DNA of 64,000 nt from Posidonia oceanica (Eukaryota > Streptophyta > Magnoliopsida > Alismatales > Posidoniaceae), in NCBI GenBank assembly GCA_037176725.1, contig JAZBRS010000035.1:47192001-47256000 (forward strand). The letters are read 5' to 3'. Positions 1 through 11,100 of this stretch are shown here, one piece after another. The notes beneath the pieces were generated by a model. It had not been told where the DNA came from. It was given only the letters and a program-made list of their open reading frames with translations, and did no database searches. The translations under genes were made by a program, and so were the position numbers. The stretch's first letter is position 1. The number at the start of each line of letters is the position of its first letter.

Positions 1-1493
1 TTTGGGGCCATTATTAGGAAAATAAATATCAAGCACCAATTAGAGATTAGTGTTTTCATAATTAGTTTAATATAAACCAATCTCTTCTCTCCTCTGGTCT
101 TCCCTACCTTGGCTACAAAGTGCCAAGATCTCCTGCCTCCTCTAATGGTCCTCCATTCGTGCTCCAATGTTGCTCCATTTGAGCTCTAGTACTTCTCCGT
201 TAGTGCTCCGGTGGTGCTATTCTCTTCTCTCCCTACAAACATGGTGCAACTTGATATATAATTATATAAATTGTATACCATTTCAGGACGAGGGCGTTAC
301 CCCTACCATCCCCACTTGGGGGGGGGGGGGGGGGGGGCACACCTGCTCCCCCTAAACCCCCTTCCCCTAGGCTTACCAACCGGGCAACGACATCCTCGTG
401 GACTCTGCAAAGTGACAATATCTAGGACGGTCCTCAATTAGTCTCCACATCTTTAACACTTGAGTATTCTCTCATTTCTACTCTCTCTGTATTAATATTG
501 TTAGAACAATTCGTTTTAAGCATATACTAAGCATTTTTAAGTATGATGTATACATTTATTAAGTATTTTTAGATGCTACTTATGCTTTAGGATATTTGTA
601 TTAAGTTTATGTAGCATATTTTAATGTGATACATGTTTAGAAAGGAATCTAAGTAGCCCTAGATGTAGATTATTGTTTACATAGCTTATCTTAGAGTTTT
701 AAATCGAAATTCAAAATTTTTTGACTATTTCCGTGGACTTTTGTAAATTTACCGCATTTCCACCGATGTACAACACAAAACAGATTGTAGCAAACTTGCA
801 TTTCTTCAAGCCAAGGTAAACCTAAACGAATGTGAATAAGGTAGTCTTAATGTCATCAACCCAAAGAATGTAAAATGGATAAGAATGAGGTTATGATGTC
901 CAATTCATTCTAGCAATGGTACTTTTAAATACAACATTTAAAGAACTAACCACATTGATGATAATTTTGTAAACGTTAGTTCCACACTTCAAGAATGTGT
1001 GAAATAGTATAGTACAATCTCAATTATATGCATCACTATTATCTTTTAGAATATATCCCATAACATTGACATGTGGATCTCTCAATATAATTCGATCTTA
1101 CAATAATTTCATATGTTGGAAGAGCAAAAAAATTTCATTACTTATTGCTAGGATTTTATAAATAATTCTATCAAGTCGATGTTCAAAGGAATGATGACAA
1201 AAGGATAAGTATAATCTTAAAGAACTAGAAGAAGATTCAAACATGTTGAGACATGAACGAAATATGCATAAAATAATTAAACTAAGAATGCAAGCACACG
1301 AAAGAAAGCACAAGCTATCAAGTAGTCATATATGTATGCTCTAAGTAGTGTGTACATAAACAAGAAAAAATATGAAAATATAGAAAAATATGCAAGAATA
1401 ATTATATGAGTGGTGGAAATAATAAAGAATTGTACAAATATATAACCACATTGAGATAAATGTAAATAAAGATTGAGTGAAGAATGTGATACC
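1..1493. other. AT-rich non-coding flank
   Basis: No coding region is recognised. The stretch is AT-rich, with a run of 20 G at 318-337 next to a C-rich segment; such a homopolymer is prone to sequencing error. The short open frames here have no domain signature. Confidence 0.5.
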
Positions 1494-1949
1494 CATGGTT
1501 ATTACGGCGCCTACTTAGGCAACGCCATTGGAGGTTCAACCGTCCAGACGCCTTGGGTTAAATTAACCTAATGGCGCCATGGCACCAAATATTGACTCTT
1601 GATGACTACTACTTAGTTGTTCTTAGTTATTATTATTTGTTATTAACTATTTGACTTATTATTATTGTTAAGATTGTTATTGTTATTGACATAGTTATTG
1701 TTATTTGTTATTGACTTATTATTATTGTTAAGATTGTTATTGATTTGGAGAACAATTAAGATTTTATTTATAGTTAAATTGTTATTGTTAATTTTAGAAA
1801 TTGATATATCAATTTATTAATGCATTATAAATTATAAATACATTTATAAACATATTTAAAAAAATCTGAAAAACATGTAAAAATTGTATTTTTATTACCA
1901 CCTAGGCGTCCTGGAGCCTAAGGCACCTTTGCTTATCGCCAATAACTAT
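1494..1949. mobile_element. Degenerate hAT-like MITE
   Basis: The ends are imperfect inverted repeats: the left starts CATGGTTATTACGG and the right ends in CCAATAACTAT, both followed inward by GGCGCC/CCTAGG-type blocks. The interior is TTATTG-rich and has a tandem duplication of about 67 bp around 1640-1740. The right-hand ~330 bp strongly resembles 3985-4317. Flanking 8-mers do not match, so the target duplication has decayed or the ends are not exact. No coding capacity; hAT assignment rests on similarity of the ends to the well-defined MITE at 5893-6447. Confidence 0.5.
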
Positions 1950-2838
1950 AAATTGATGATGACACTGTCCCTTAATGCTAATAAGAACTTTCTTATGACT
2001 TGTTCTTTTTTTTTTGAGAAATCCTAAGGTGGCGGTGGCAAGGATGACAACAACGCAAAGGCAATGACAGCGGCGATGTGCGTGACTAGATGGCTACGAC
2101 AGACGACGGTGAAGTACAGGTGGAAGTTGTTGTATGATGACGAACAGTGGGGTGTGCATGTTGTGGTAATGAGGCGAGGTGGTTGTGGTTTGTAAGTTAG
2201 GGCCGATAACGTGGACTAGGGAGGTGCCAGCGGTGCTACGGATGCGATTGTTGTGTTGCAGTAATGGCAGCAGTGGTGCAGTGGTGGGTATACGGTGGTG
2301 TGGTAGTGGTGATGATGTGTGACGACGACAGTGGTAGGGAAGAGGCAATGGCAGTTATGGTGGCGACGTTGAGAATGTAAAAGAGAAATCGATGGCGGAT
2401 TCCGATCTCAGAAGAGGGATCGAGTTTGTTCTAGTATCAATTGATGTAGAACAACAAGCGAGAATCAAACTAAAATTGATCTAAAATAACGAAGATGAAC
2501 TGCAATCCAATCTTCAAAGAAATCAACTAGATTCACAAACAAAAGAGACTCCAATCTCTCTTCAAGAATATCAAACATCAACAAATTCAAATCATAATCA
2601 AAATGGTCCGACAACCGGAGGTTGGTTCCTTTATATAGAATACCCAATTATAAATTCAAATAAAATATACACTTAACCCTACAACTAAATAACAAGATAA
2701 AATATCTAATACAAAAGATATAACCCTACAACTAAATAGCAAGATAAAATAACTAATTATCTAAGTACTATCTAACTAATTATCTCAATACCATCCTCAT
2801 CAATTTTACTTTTTGCTATTTTGAAATTTCAACGCATA
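1950..2838. other. Non-coding, GTG/GGC triplet-rich tract
   Basis: From about 2020 to 2390 the plus strand is a mixture of GTG, GCG and GAC triplets, which creates an 84-residue minus-strand frame rich in H, P and T (2094-2348) that looks like low-complexity translation rather than a gene. The rest (2400-2838) is AT-rich with short repeats around 2690-2760. Nothing else recognised. Confidence 0.45.
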
Positions 2839-3330
2839 TTTTTTTTTAGCAGTAAAGGTGCATATCATTAAAACAATGGAAAAATAAAGAAGAAAACAAA
2901 AGCAGGGATCTATCGAGAGAGTACAAAGCTAAGAAAGAAGCCTACAAAAGCTAGTTCCAACAAGAAACTAAGAAATTAAAAGAAGCCAACAAAAGGAAAA
3001 CAAAATGAGCAACAAACCTCAGCACTCCGCACAAAGCCGCCAACACCTCCAACCAATTGGCAATCATAGTATCTATCAACACATAACAATGCGGAGAAGA
3101 AGGAGACCAATCAATAACCAAACCAAAAACCTTGGACTTCCAGTTGCAATGATTTTGCATGGCTCCAAAAATTCTACTATTTCTTTCTAGACAATGCAAC
3201 CACCAAATCGCATTAGGAAGCATTAGCCACACCAATTGTTTTCTCCCTGCAAACCTCACCTTTGATTTCCATAATTCCCAAAAGCCAATGATATTACCGA
3301 TATCTTCGAAATGCATATCATATTTGAATC
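2839..3330 (-). mobile_element. 5'-truncated LINE (L1-type) 3' end
   Basis: The minus-strand frame at 3316-2951 (121 codons) has the layout of the zinc-binding tail of plant L1 reverse transcriptases: a W-rich block, then LPNAIWWLHCLERNSRIF, matching the family pattern P-x2-I-x-W-x-[IL]-W-x-E-R-N-x-R-x-F. Downstream on the minus strand is about 110 bp of untranslated sequence ending in an A-run (plus-strand T-run at about 2840-2850), as expected for target-primed reverse transcription. The RT and endonuclease are absent, so this is a dead 5'-truncated copy. Target duplications were not resolved. Confidence 0.7.
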
Positions 3331-3459
3331 ATTTGTCTTTTTTTCTCTCTTATGTTAATAGATCCACGCCAACAAAAGGAACCGCATGAAGCAAAAAAGA
3401 TTAAACAAGCTTGTTTTCATCAATTACAACAAGCATCTCTATCAAAGATTTCAAGCGAG

Positions 3460-4317
3460 AAGACTCAACAACAATGATGAAGATTTTGTTTCCATACATG
3501 TGGATGAACTTAATTGTAGCAGTGAATGTATGAAAGGCATACCGTAAGCTACAAATGAGTTTGCTATAGGGGAAGAGGAACTCACATAGGCATAAGTTGA
3601 TGCAGCAATCGAAGCTTCACAATCCCATGTCAGTCGTGCTAGAAGATTGACCACCCAAACCCGACCCAATTCAACTCCTCCAACATGTGGTCGTGGATGT
3701 GGACACCTAATTCAACTCCTCCAACAACATATGGTCATGGATGTTCCTATAAAAGTGGTTGTGGATGTGAATGTGGGCAACCTCGTCCACGTGGACATGG
3801 AACAAATGTAAGAAAATATCCAAAGGCAAAGAACCTATGGAAGTTGTTGTTGATGATGATGAAGAATTCGAAAGGAATGAATAAAGAAGAAGAGGACGAT
3901 GAAAATCTTGATTTTAGAGAGCAGCTTGAGGACGCTGATAATGAAGAAGAAGAATGAGTCTCATGGAGATGAAGGATGATGATCTTTTTTTTTTATCGAA
4001 TATTGACTCCTAATGACTTCTATTTAGTTTTTTTTAGTTATTGTTATCCGTCATTGTTGTTGTCTTGACTATTGATTGTCACAATTTAGATTTATTTATT
4101 GTTAGATTGTTATTGTTATCCGTCATTGTTGTTGTCTTGACTATTGATTGTCACAATTTAGATTTATTTATTGTTAGATTGTTATTGTTAATTTTAGAAA
4201 CTGATATATTAATTTATTAATGCATTATAACTTCTAAATATATATATAAACATATTAATAATTCTGAAAAAATGTTTTTATTACCACCTAGGTGTTACCC
4301 AAGGTGCCTTAACTATG
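3460..4317 (+). pseudogene. Decayed hAT-like element, transposase tail and 3' terminus
   Basis: Reading plus, 3640-3957 encodes a broken frame with an S/T/P-G-R-G-like segment and an acidic end (DENLDFREQLEDADNEEEE, stop at 3955-3957), similar in style to the tails of plant BED-finger hAT transposases. The following 3985-4317 ends AAGGTGCCTTAACTATG and shares its sequence with the right part of the MITE at 1494-1949, including an internal tandem duplication of about 76 bp (4040-4190). The shared terminus ties the acidic tail to the hAT family. The catalytic domain is missing and the frame is interrupted. The protein assignment is tentative; the terminus homology is firmer. Confidence 0.4.
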
Positions 4318-4750
4318 ATAGAAATAGGCGAAGGGAAATCATTGGTGGCCATTCGCTCATAGTGAGACTAATGGGTGGTGGAGGTTATGCTACACACAGA
4401 GTTTCTTGTGCCATCAAAATCATTCATGTTGAGGCCTTTTCAGGTTCTAATCGAGATTAAGGCTTGACTAGTTGCTGGCAAAACCTCAACCTTTCACAAA
4501 TGTGTGAGAACTTCCTAGTCAAAGCAAATTTGCACAACAGAGCAATCATAAGGCGAAGGAGGCTACTGAGTTTGTAAAGTATTTCAAACAAAGAGGTCAA
4601 CTATGAACATAAATTTGAGATAAGTAATGAAAAAAATTATAGAAGTGTAGAGAAACTATGTATTTAACAGATTCTCTAAACAGCACTAGCTATAACAATT
4701 GCAATAGACAAAAAAAATAAGCACTTTTTAAGAGTTCAGGCTTCAAAGAA
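4318..4750. other. Non-coding region downstream of the last seen UTP25 exon
   Basis: I looked on the minus strand for the next UTP25 exon (family motif NSYRDIL and the following block) and did not find it here. No other feature is recognised. Confidence 0.4.
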
Positions 4751-4978
4751 CCAAGGTTCTAAATATCGATTTCATGTCAGACTTCGACAAGTTGAAAAAC
4801 AAATACGTGTCGGCAAAATATCGATATGTTGGTATCGTGTCAATGGTAACACAGTTAAAAAATCCACATTTGTTTGAAAAACTTCCATATCGATATCGTG
4901 TCGGAGTTGTGTCAGTAAATTGAAAACAAGACACATGTCGGCAAAATTTCAGCGACACGCGTCGACATTTGGTGCTAT
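4751..4978. repeat. Dispersed repeat, copy 1
   Basis: This ~230-bp block begins TCTAAATATCGATTTCATG and contains repeated GTGTCGGCAAAAT and CACGCGTCGACAT motifs. It aligns by eye with 6205-6425: shared order of AAATATCG, GACTTCG, GGCAAAATATCG, TTTGTT and a GACACGTGT-like end. Both copies have short inverted AAATATC-type ends, so this is probably a small non-autonomous DNA element. No coding potential. Confidence 0.5.
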
Positions 4979-4998
4979 GCAGAGAACATTAAACTTAC

Positions 4999-5119
4999 AA
5001 AGTGAGAAGAAGTGCCTCTGCCTAGAAGAATTAAAATCACTGCCACCAGACTTCATGTAACAGTCCATCCATTGCTTATATAATTTCATCTTAAGACCAT
5101 ATAGATTGCTTCTGTCCTC
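4999..5119 (-). CDS. UTP25: UTP25-like exon 6 (last one seen)
   Basis: Acceptor ATTTTTAG|GAGGAC, donor CACTTT|GTAAGT. Encodes EDRSNLYGLKMKLYKQWMDC and a segment ending RQRHFFSL, in phase with exon 5 and leaving one base. The strong GTAAGT donor implies that at least one further exon existed downstream (to the left). Confidence 0.75.
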
Positions 5120-8100
5120 CTAAAAATGAAACATGGAAACTCTGAGAGAACATAGGCATACAGAAACGACAAAATACAAAAGACTATTTCAAGCCAATAT
5201 CTCTAATATGTTATACAAGTATTTGCAAAATTTGTATTCCATCAATCATCCCAGAACTTATAAGAAATATTGTATTTCCAGAAAATTGTTTGATTTATCC
5301 ACTTTAGAACTCGGACAGGAACAGCATATTAGAACTTGAAATTGATGACAATTTCCAACTCTCCATAATGCAAGTGTAATAGCATGGTTGCTAATGCAGA
5401 CTACAGACAAAAAATTTCAAACAATGTGCAACATTAGACTAGCATGGTCAAACCACAAATATGACCTAATCCAAAATACCAATTAGTACCACATATTGTT
5501 TCAATTTATGAAAATAAAGAAAAATATTGCCGTAATTTACCTCCAGAAAACACTCTCCGGTTCCCTTCCACTTGGATGTTGATGAGTCAAAAGCAGGCAT
5601 CTTCCATTTATATTTCCAATCAGTTTTCAACAGATCATCAACCTCTGACTTGGTTAATGTGTGTGCCAAATGATTATGGAAGTGGCTGCCGAAGGAAGAC
5701 AAATTTAAAAAATGAAAATAAGATGCACAAATTATTGAAAAAGCTACTCTCATCTTTGTGTAGTTTATCTTACTACAGTAATGATCATAAAAACTTACCA
5801 CATGATTCCAGGAACAGCCTAGAGGATCAACCAAAAACCAGGATTCGACAAAATATAGTGCATGTGCATTATCATTTACATATTTTATATATCATAGTTA
5901 TTAAGGCTGGCAACTAGGCAATAAAGGAGCTCGGACATCATGACATTTTTTAATTAAATGTGCACCTTAGACACACATTGTATGCCTCGACAAGCACATA
6001 GGCACTTCCTTGGGCACCTTGGCATGCCTAAACAATTTTTTTGATGTTAATTTTTACTATTTGTTAATCTCATAATATTTTATATAAATCTTCCTTTTTT
6101 AATATTTCAACGTTATTTAGTATTTAACATAGTCTAAATTAGATAAATTTTCCTTTTTTATATATTTCAATGTTATTTATTGTTTAACATAGTCTAAATT
6201 AGATAATTTTAAATATCGGTTTTAGGTTGGACTTCGGCAAATTGAAAAACAGACATGTGTAGGCAAAATATCGGCGTGTCGGTGTCGTATCAGTCGTATC
6301 AGTGGAAATGTAATAAAAAAGATCACCTTTGTTCACAAAATTTCCATACCAGTGTTGTGCCAGGAGATTGAAAATCTGACACGTGTCTGTGGAATTTTGC
6401 AGACACGTGTAGATATTTAATACCATGGTGGCACCTTGATAACTATGTTATATATAGATAACTACAGCAATGAGTAACGACGGAGAGAGGAAGAAAGGGA
6501 CTTTAAGAGCAGTTATGAAAATCTTGGTGGTGGACCTAATTTCAAAAGATGATGAGAATGTTAACTCACAACTACTCATGTCCTTTTTTTCTTATTTTGC
6601 CTAAAGCTATTGATAAAGCGCAAGCTGAAACAGACAAAATAAAAGATCATCAATGCTATTGCAGCTATGTGTCGAGAAATAATGAAAAGGATCATGTTTG
6701 CAAGGGAATTAGCAGTATCAGTCATAATGCATGACCACTTGGTAGAGGGGCTCATTGCAAAGACTAGATTCTCCTATTAATGTCAGGAAACGGCTTGCTT
6801 CGTAGTCACTGTGGAATACATGCACTTATTGAAGACCGAAGAATTACAGATGCATTCATGTGCTTAGCAAAGTAGAGACAGAGTCAAAGTCGAAGTCCAC
6901 TACCTTGGAAAAAATTTATCACCACAAATCATTGGAAAAAAAAAATGTCAAGCTCTTCAATGGAGATTGGGGGAGCTTTGAATATATTCCAACATCACAA
7001 AGAAAATAAGCAGGTTTCTTTGATTTGCAGAAATAATACCAATCTTGCTCCACATTTCACTGCACTTAACCAACAAAACAACCAGTCGCCAAAAATGTTG
7101 AAAAGCCTTCAAAGGGAATTCCATCACAAAACTTATCCTTGTACACTTGAGAAAGCAAATGGGGACCCCTCTCCCAAGGTTTGAAGAAATTTTCCAAGGG
7201 AAGTAAGTTATCTCATTGGTGATCTCATATTATTTGAGAGGAGCATCTCCTCACAGCACAGCAGTTACAGTACGAAAAGAGTGTGGTGCTCCCACAGCAT
7301 GGAACACAGTGAGTGCACTGGGCCCCACATGCAGAGAGAGTCACACCATTCAGCAGTGCGACTGTTGCTGTTAGAAGCTTTTCATTTGAGAGCTATCTGA
7401 AAATTTAGGAATGTCTCCTCCTACAGTAATAATGTAAAATAATCTTAGAAAAAGCTCATCCACACGTGGGCATATGAGATCCTATAGATATTCTATAAAG
7501 AAAGTTGATTGGCAGATCCATCTCCAGTTGTAAAGGCACCATAACAAGAGGAATATACTCAAGTATCAAGGTTTTGTACAAATGGAAACTGACCAAACAA
7601 TGTTTTCTCCTCCCAGGACCATCCTCAATAACTCAACCCCATGAATGCTCAATTGTCTACAGGAATCAAAATACGGATGAAAAAATCCATGAAGACGATG
7701 TGGACATATCACAGACCCACCAAAATCTTATAACAGAATTTACAAAAAACGGCCCAATGGATATTCCATCTCCACTCAAATGCACAATATACCTATTTGA
7801 ATCACAAAGAGAAATATGTCATGGGAAAAGAACCACAGATAGAATGTCATTGTACCAAGATACCCATAAAAACAGCATGACTCCATCATCATAATATTTA
7901 CTTGAACTGAAAAACTTATCTACCTTACAGACAACACAATGAAGGTAGGACACATCAAACAGTCAACCATCTACGTCTGGTTGTCTGCCATTACAGAATG
8001 TGTCCCTCTCATCACCCTCTCCAACTCTTCCATGTAAATCCCCAGAAGATATAAATTGATTGATTTAAACCTACTTAGGACTTAGAAGTAAATCAACTTC

Positions 8101-11100
8101 CCTATAATTTTTTACCATTAGAAGATGCAAAAGATATATGCACGTATTTCCAGAAAACTATCTTAATTAATGTATTTATTTACATAATTAATTGATAAAA
8201 CTATTGGACTAGAATCACGATATTCCAAACACACATAAACCCTTAACCCTTAACCCTCCTACTATGTATGCATTGCCAAAAGAGTTTTCAACCAATGGAG
8301 GAAAAACTGTATTCTGTATGCTATATTTGAAACTAAGCAGAAATTACAAACACGGGATAGAGTTGCCAACCACTTGAGTCATAGTTCGGCACTCTAAGCT
8401 ATAAAGCATGAAAATACATAGACCTATGTTGATATGAACAAAGTTGAATAGGTAATTCTGAACAAGTTCCTGGATGAAAAGCCTGAAGGTTTTGTTGATG
8501 ATATCTTTTTTGAGCACTAAAAGTAAAACTTCTTTTTTTGATGATATTGATGTTGATGATAGTTACGTTAGCCATATTGGTGGTAGCAACAATATCTGCA
8601 TCAGAATTCAGAAAAAACCTTAAAACTAACCTTCTGCTCTGTAGATCACTAGCTGTTTCTTTTTCACCATTTTCTAAATTACTTTCATCGTCGCTATCAG
8701 AAGTTTCAGCAACATCTTCAAGTTCAATGTCATTTCTCTGCCTCGTAGTGTCAGCAGCTCCATGTTTGCTTGACTCATTCTCTTCAGCCTCTGCACCACC
8801 TGAACTATTCATGGAATCACTGTCTGAATCCAACCAAATACAACGACAAAGACATCAGTTAACCTAAAAAATGGGCACACAGTTCCAGTTGACTTTGAAG
8901 CAGCAACATCCTAAAAGTATTATTACTTCTAAGAAGTATACAAGAGCAAAAAATGCCAAAGAATCCAAAGAAAGCATATTTCATAGATACCAACAGCAGG
9001 ATTTAAAATAACTACACAAAAACATCAGAACTTTGAAAAATGCAATCAAGATTATGTGAGCTGTTTGTTAACAAATTATGGAACTGAAATTGATCCAGTC
9101 AGCACAACTGAGTCTGGTGACTGAGGTATGCTGGATATAGGTTGAATAAGAAAAGGATTACAGATTATAAATCAAACTAGGATTGAGTTATGACATTGGT
9201 CACTATAATCTTCAGAATTCCAGAAGAATGAACAACATTAACTATGGTCTTGTTTGCTAAGTGATTACCACTTATCACAGCACTTACCACTTAAGGAGGC
9301 CTAAGATGATTTACAAACCACTTATAAGTAAGTATTACATTGTGTGATAATTATACAACTAAAAATTCGCAGGTGGTCTGAATCACTTACACTATGATTA
9401 AAAATTAAAGGGAAACTTCACTTCCTCCATCACAACCGTCGAAGCCACCTCCATGATCACCACTACTGTCATTACCACCATCTCCCCCCACACGGCCATC
9501 ATTCCTGCTGCTACTAATCACCAACATCATCTTCGCTACTGCAATTAACATTGCTACCACCACCTCCAGCAACTGCCATTGCCATTAACATCACCAACAC
9601 TGCCACTACCTTCACCACCTCACTACAACAGTATGACTGCCACCAACCCTTTCATCCAGTTACCACTGCTACCGTAACAGACATTAGTTTTGTACGTTAT
9701 TCCTTGTATTTAGTTGGCTAAGTTTTTATCTTTTACAAACATATGAATGTGAGTTAGGTCATTACAATTTTCATGCAACAAACAAATCCATCAGTACGTA
9801 TCTAAACTTATTCTGATTGCCAAGCATGATTTTCAGTACGCATAACATTAATGTTGAAAACTTATTTTGGTAAACCACTTGAAAGAGATTGCCCAACCTT
9901 GTCAGGTTCCGGGCAAAGAGAATTAGACATACCTCCACTAAGATCTTCCTTGTAAGAGGCACTAGAAGATTCAGATTCATCATGTTCTTGTTCGTCGGAA
10001 TCAATTTCACCTCCCTCTCTTTTCCTATGTGAAACATGTATGTATACTCAGCAGCTTGCACGATTGCGAACACACACACAAATGCATAGAGAGAGACAAG
10101 ACAGAATGAGACCAAGAACTCATTTTATAGAAAAGAAATGACATTGAGGGGGCTAGTTGGAATGAAAATGAGCTCCATGTGATGTCCATGATCCTTTTGT
10201 TAGAAATATAACCACTGAATTTAATTTGCATTGCTTACATTGACTATAAAGTTCAAATATCAAGTACTTGTGTAATTCCTAAGCAGATGAGATCCATATC
10301 ATGGCTATTCCTATCAAATTTGACTAATAAGTCAAAATACTCCATAAGCTGGTGGCAGGAAAACGCAAAATGCATATTGCATAAGCTTACCTCCTCTTGT
10401 ATGCAGTGGCAAGAGATTCTTTACCAGATCCCAATGCCATTAACAAGTGGTGCAATGCAGACTTTTGTGCATAATCAACCTCATCAGAAACCATGCTGCT
10501 AGAAGGTTCATCAGACGAAGTCCCTAGATTGCAGAAGAAAGCAATCACTTACAGGAAAAATACTAACAACGAGAAAAACAAGTGTTTCATACCAGCTAAA
10601 TTTCTTGTAATTTAAAAAGGTTTACTAGAAGATTAGACGTGCAATGAACTTCTCTAGATCTGCTAAAAATGGCATCAAACCAAATTTCGTCTAAAAGAAA
10701 CAAGAATAACATGTGGAATTTTACAAGTAAAACTAATGGTAAACTATTAATAATATGAGATATATAATGGTATGTAAACAGCATAAGTTAGAGCTTATAA
10801 ACAAATACAAAGATCAATGATGCCTTTTTGCTTTGAATTTTATTTCTGAGAAGTGTGCTTATTTGTCTAAAGAAAAGTATCACAAAATCCTTCATGTTGT
10901 CCTCAAGATGAAGCATCTTGATGCAAGTGTGCAACATGTGCTCAGGAAAGGTCTGGCCTCTTTGGCTCATGCCTAATGATTTCTCATACATTTCTGTTGT
11001 CTCGTTGTTTCCACCTTTTTACAAAGGGGTATGCCACCATATCTCTATTGATAAAAAAACTGAATGAAACCATACTCAGGAGGACCAATAGGATCCAAAA

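Noticed and set aside
7505..7894. 129-codon plus-strand frame as a gene
   Set aside because: No domain, no splice context, and antisense to an intron of the UTP25-like gene.
8236..8262. Telomere-like repeat (CCCTTAA units)
   Set aside because: Only about three units and the wrong heptamer; plant telomeres are CCCTAAA.
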